DNA of 7,448 bases. Origin: an uncultured beta proteobacterium (GTDB lineage Bacteria; Pseudomonadota; Gammaproteobacteria; Burkholderiales; Burkholderiaceae_C). The stretch is from assembly GCA_903886165.1 (NCBI GenBank), contig CAISLL010000032.1, positions 1 to 7,448 on the forward strand. The letters are read 5' to 3'. Below, piece after piece: positions 5,579-7,448 of this stretch. Made by a program: the position numbers and the translations under genes. Numbering within the stretch: the stretch's first letter is position 1; each line of letters opens with the position of its first letter. The notes under the pieces were generated by a model. It worked only from the letters and a program-made list of their open reading frames with translations, was not told where the DNA came from and ran no database searches.

Positions 5579-5594
5579 ACGGTTGATCAACCGT
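5579..5594. repeat. Perfect 16-bp palindrome across the typA stop codon
   Basis: ACGGTTGATCAACCGT is its own reverse complement and contains the typA TGA stop (5587-5589, minus strand). It could be a dimeric protein site, or in RNA a short hairpin at the stop codon. Its role is unknown. Confidence 0.5.
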
Positions 5595-7416
5595 TACGGC
5601 CTGCCTTCTTGCGTTCATGCTCAGACAGATGACGCTTGCGCAGACGAATTGACTTAGGCGTGATTTCCACCAGCTCATCTTCCTCAATGAATTCAACACC
5701 GTATTCCAGGGTCAATTGAATCGGGGGAGTGATCTTGATGGCATCTTCCTTGCCGCTGACGCGGAAATTGGTCAACTGCTTGGTGCGCGTCGCATTCACC
5801 ACCAGGTCGTTGTCACGGTTGTGGATGCCGACGATCATCCCTTCATACACCGGGTCATTGGCGGTGACAAACATGCGGCCGCGGTCATCGAGCTTGCCCA
5901 GCGCGTAGTTAAAGATTTCACCGGCGTCCATGGAAATGAGCACGCCGTTCTTGCGGCCACCAATTTCACCTTTATGCGGCTCATAGCTGTCAAAAATGTT
6001 GGAGATCAGGCCAGAACCACGCGTCAGGTTCAAAAACTCATTGGTGAAACCAATCAGGCCACGTGCCGGAATGCGGTATTCCAGGCGGACCCGACCACGG
6101 CCATCGGGTTCCATGTTGACCAAGTCACCCTTGCGCTCACCGAGAGCCTGCATCACACCGCCCTGGTGTTGCTCTTCGATGTCGGCCGTGACCATTTCGA
6201 TCGGCTCAAAACGCACGCCATCGATGTCCTTGAACACCACGCGTGGTTTGCTAACGGCCATCTCAAAACCTTCCCGTCGCATGTTCTCCAACAGAATCGT
6301 GAGGTGCAGTTCGCCGCGACCCATGACTTCGAAGATGCCTTCTTCACCAGTTTCCTTAACCCGCAGGGCCACGTTGTGCTGCAATTCTTTTTGCAGGCGG
6401 TCCCAGATCTGGCGGCTAGTCACATACTTGCCTTCACGGCCAGCCAATGGGCTGGTGTTGACGCAAAAATTCATGGTAAGCGTGGGTTCGTCCACTTTCA
6501 GCATCGGCAGCGGCATCGGGGTAACCGGGTCAGTGATGGTCACGCCAATGCCGATGTCGTTGATACCGTTGATCAACACGATTTCCCCGGGACCAGCGTC
6601 GGTGGCCTGCACACGCTCCAAGCCCTGAAAGGTCAAGACCTGGTTGACTCGGCCCTTGATCGCCTTGCCGTCGATGCCCTCCATGACCACCACATCCATC
6701 ATGGGCTTGATCGTGCCCTGGCTGATGCGACCAACCCCGATGCGACCGACAAAGGTCGAGAAATCGAGCGCGGAAACTTGCAATTGCAGAGGCGCTGCCG
6801 GGTCACCTTGCTGGTGTGGCACGTACTTCAGGATGGTGTTGAACAGAGCCGACATGTCAGGACCCCACTGCTCGCCCTGCCCGCCTTCTTCCAGCGATGA
6901 CCAGCCGTTGATACCCGACGCATACACCACCGGAAAATCAAGTTGCTCGTCTGTGGCACCCAGCTTGTCAAACAAATCGAATGCGGCATTGACCACAAAT
7001 TGAGGACGTGCACCCGGCTTGTCCACCTTGTTCACCACCAAAATTGGCTTCAGACCCAGGGCCAGCGCCTTCTTGGTCACAAAACGGGTCTGCGGCATCG
7101 GACCTTCCTGGGCATCAATGAGCAACACCACACCATCCACCATGGAGAGGGCTCGCTCCACTTCACCGCCGAAGTCGGCGTGGCCGGGGGTGTCCACAAT
7201 ATTGATGTGTGTACCTTCCCAGGTCACGGCGCAATTCTTGGCCAGAATCGTGATGCCACGTTCTTTTTCAATGGCATTGTTGTCCATCACGGTGTCGACG
7301 ACTTTCTCGTGTTCGGCGAACGTACCGGACTGGCGCAGCAGTTGGTCAACCATGGTGGTTTTCCCGTGGTCAACGTGGGCAATGATGGCGATATTTCGGA
7401 TTTCTTTATGGGACAT
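5587..7416 (-). CDS. typA: Translational GTPase TypA/BipA
   Basis: TypA (BipA) is a ribosome-binding GTPase of the EF-G/LepA group, linked in other bacteria to 50S assembly and to growth under cold and other stress. The protein is complete at 609 residues, close to E. coli BipA. GTPase motifs are intact: G1 AHVDHGKT (13-20), G2 RGIT (53-56), G3 DTPGH (75-79), G4 NKVD (129-132), and a G5-like YASGINGWSS. Then come the beta-barrel domain II (about 205-290), an EF-G III-like domain (about 305-385), an EF-G V-like domain with RIPARGLIGFTNEFL, and the family-specific C-terminal domain with GVLISMDAGEIFNYALGKL and KGEIGGRKNG. The tail is basic (RKRHLSEHERKKAGRNG). The ATG at 7416 gives the family N-terminus MSHKEIRNIAIIAHVDHGKT; a weak AGAAAG-type ribosome site precedes it. 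Only 32 bp of upstream sequence are in the window, so its promoter is not seen. Confidence 0.98.
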   Translation of the reverse strand: MSHKEIRNIAIIAHVDHGKTTMVDQLLRQSGTFAEHEKVVDTVMDNNAIEKERGITILAKNCAVTWEGTHINIVDTPGHADFGGEVERALSMVDGVVLLIDAQEGPMPQTRFVTKKALALGLKPILVVNKVDKPGARPQFVVNAAFDLFDKLGATDEQLDFPVVYASGINGWSSLEEGGQGEQWGPDMSALFNTILKYVPHQQGDPAAPLQLQVSALDFSTFVGRIGVGRISQGTIKPMMDVVVMEGIDGKAIKGRVNQVLTFQGLERVQATDAGPGEIVLINGINDIGIGVTITDPVTPMPLPMLKVDEPTLTMNFCVNTSPLAGREGKYVTSRQIWDRLQKELQHNVALRVKETGEEGIFEVMGRGELHLTILLENMRREGFEMAVSKPRVVFKDIDGVRFEPIEMVTADIEEQHQGGVMQALGERKGDLVNMEPDGRGRVRLEYRIPARGLIGFTNEFLNLTRGSGLISNIFDSYEPHKGEIGGRKNGVLISMDAGEIFNYALGKLDDRGRMFVTANDPVYEGMIVGIHNRDNDLVVNATRTKQLTNFRVSGKEDAIKITPPIQLTLEYGVEFIEEDELVEITPKSIRLRKRHLSEHERKKAGRNG

Positions 7417-7448
7417 AGTTCACTTTCTTAAACAACTTCGACAGAGTC

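Noticed and set aside
5716..6900. 394-codon open frame on the plus strand, antisense to typA
   Set aside because: It lies wholly inside the well-supported typA gene and reads as a reverse-frame shadow (His/Val/Asp-rich, no family features, no ribosome site).

Overview
The window looks like a chromosomal segment of a betaproteobacterium, most likely Comamonadaceae (Rhodoferax/Polaromonas-like). This rests on moderately GC-rich coding sequence, the protein flavours and the gene order guaB / DUF4124 / rnfH-ratA / smpB. It is a judgement from reading, not a database result. No RNA gene, insertion sequence, CRISPR array or prophage gene is visible. Every stretch between genes is under 170 bases.

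Layout, left to right. (1) The 5' part of guaB (IMP dehydrogenase, purine synthesis) on the minus strand runs off the left edge. (2) Divergent from it is a small secreted DUF4124 protein on the plus strand. (3) Convergent with that is a minus-strand pair, ratA then rnfH (ratB), overlapping by 8 nt with a GTG start for rnfH. (4) Divergent from ratA is smpB, the tmRNA-binding ribosome-rescue protein. The two genes are separated by 68 bp that appears to hold two promoters lying on top of each other. (5) A plus-strand module follows: a small exported PF03640/COG4315 protein, an ECF sigma factor, and a one-pass membrane anti-sigma factor without cysteines. A candidate ECF-type promoter precedes the first gene. 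(6) A minus-strand DMT/EamA-family transporter is convergent with the anti-sigma gene. (7) typA/bipA, a translational GTPase, lies upstream of the transporter on the minus strand and is complete.

How the genes relate. smpB, ratA and typA all act on ribosomes or translation (rescue, subunit association, GTPase-assisted assembly and stress adaptation). smpB beside ratA-rnfH is the arrangement also known from E. coli. The exported-protein/sigma/anti-sigma trio is the most plausible self-contained regulatory unit: an envelope signal would release the sigma factor, which would drive the trio and an unknown regulon. Its signal and regulon cannot be read from this window.

Most of the window is ordinary core genome. 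I found no convincing wholly new system. The points most worth checking are the ECF module with its putative promoter, the mirrored promoter region between ratA and smpB, and the perfect 16-bp palindrome across the typA stop codon.
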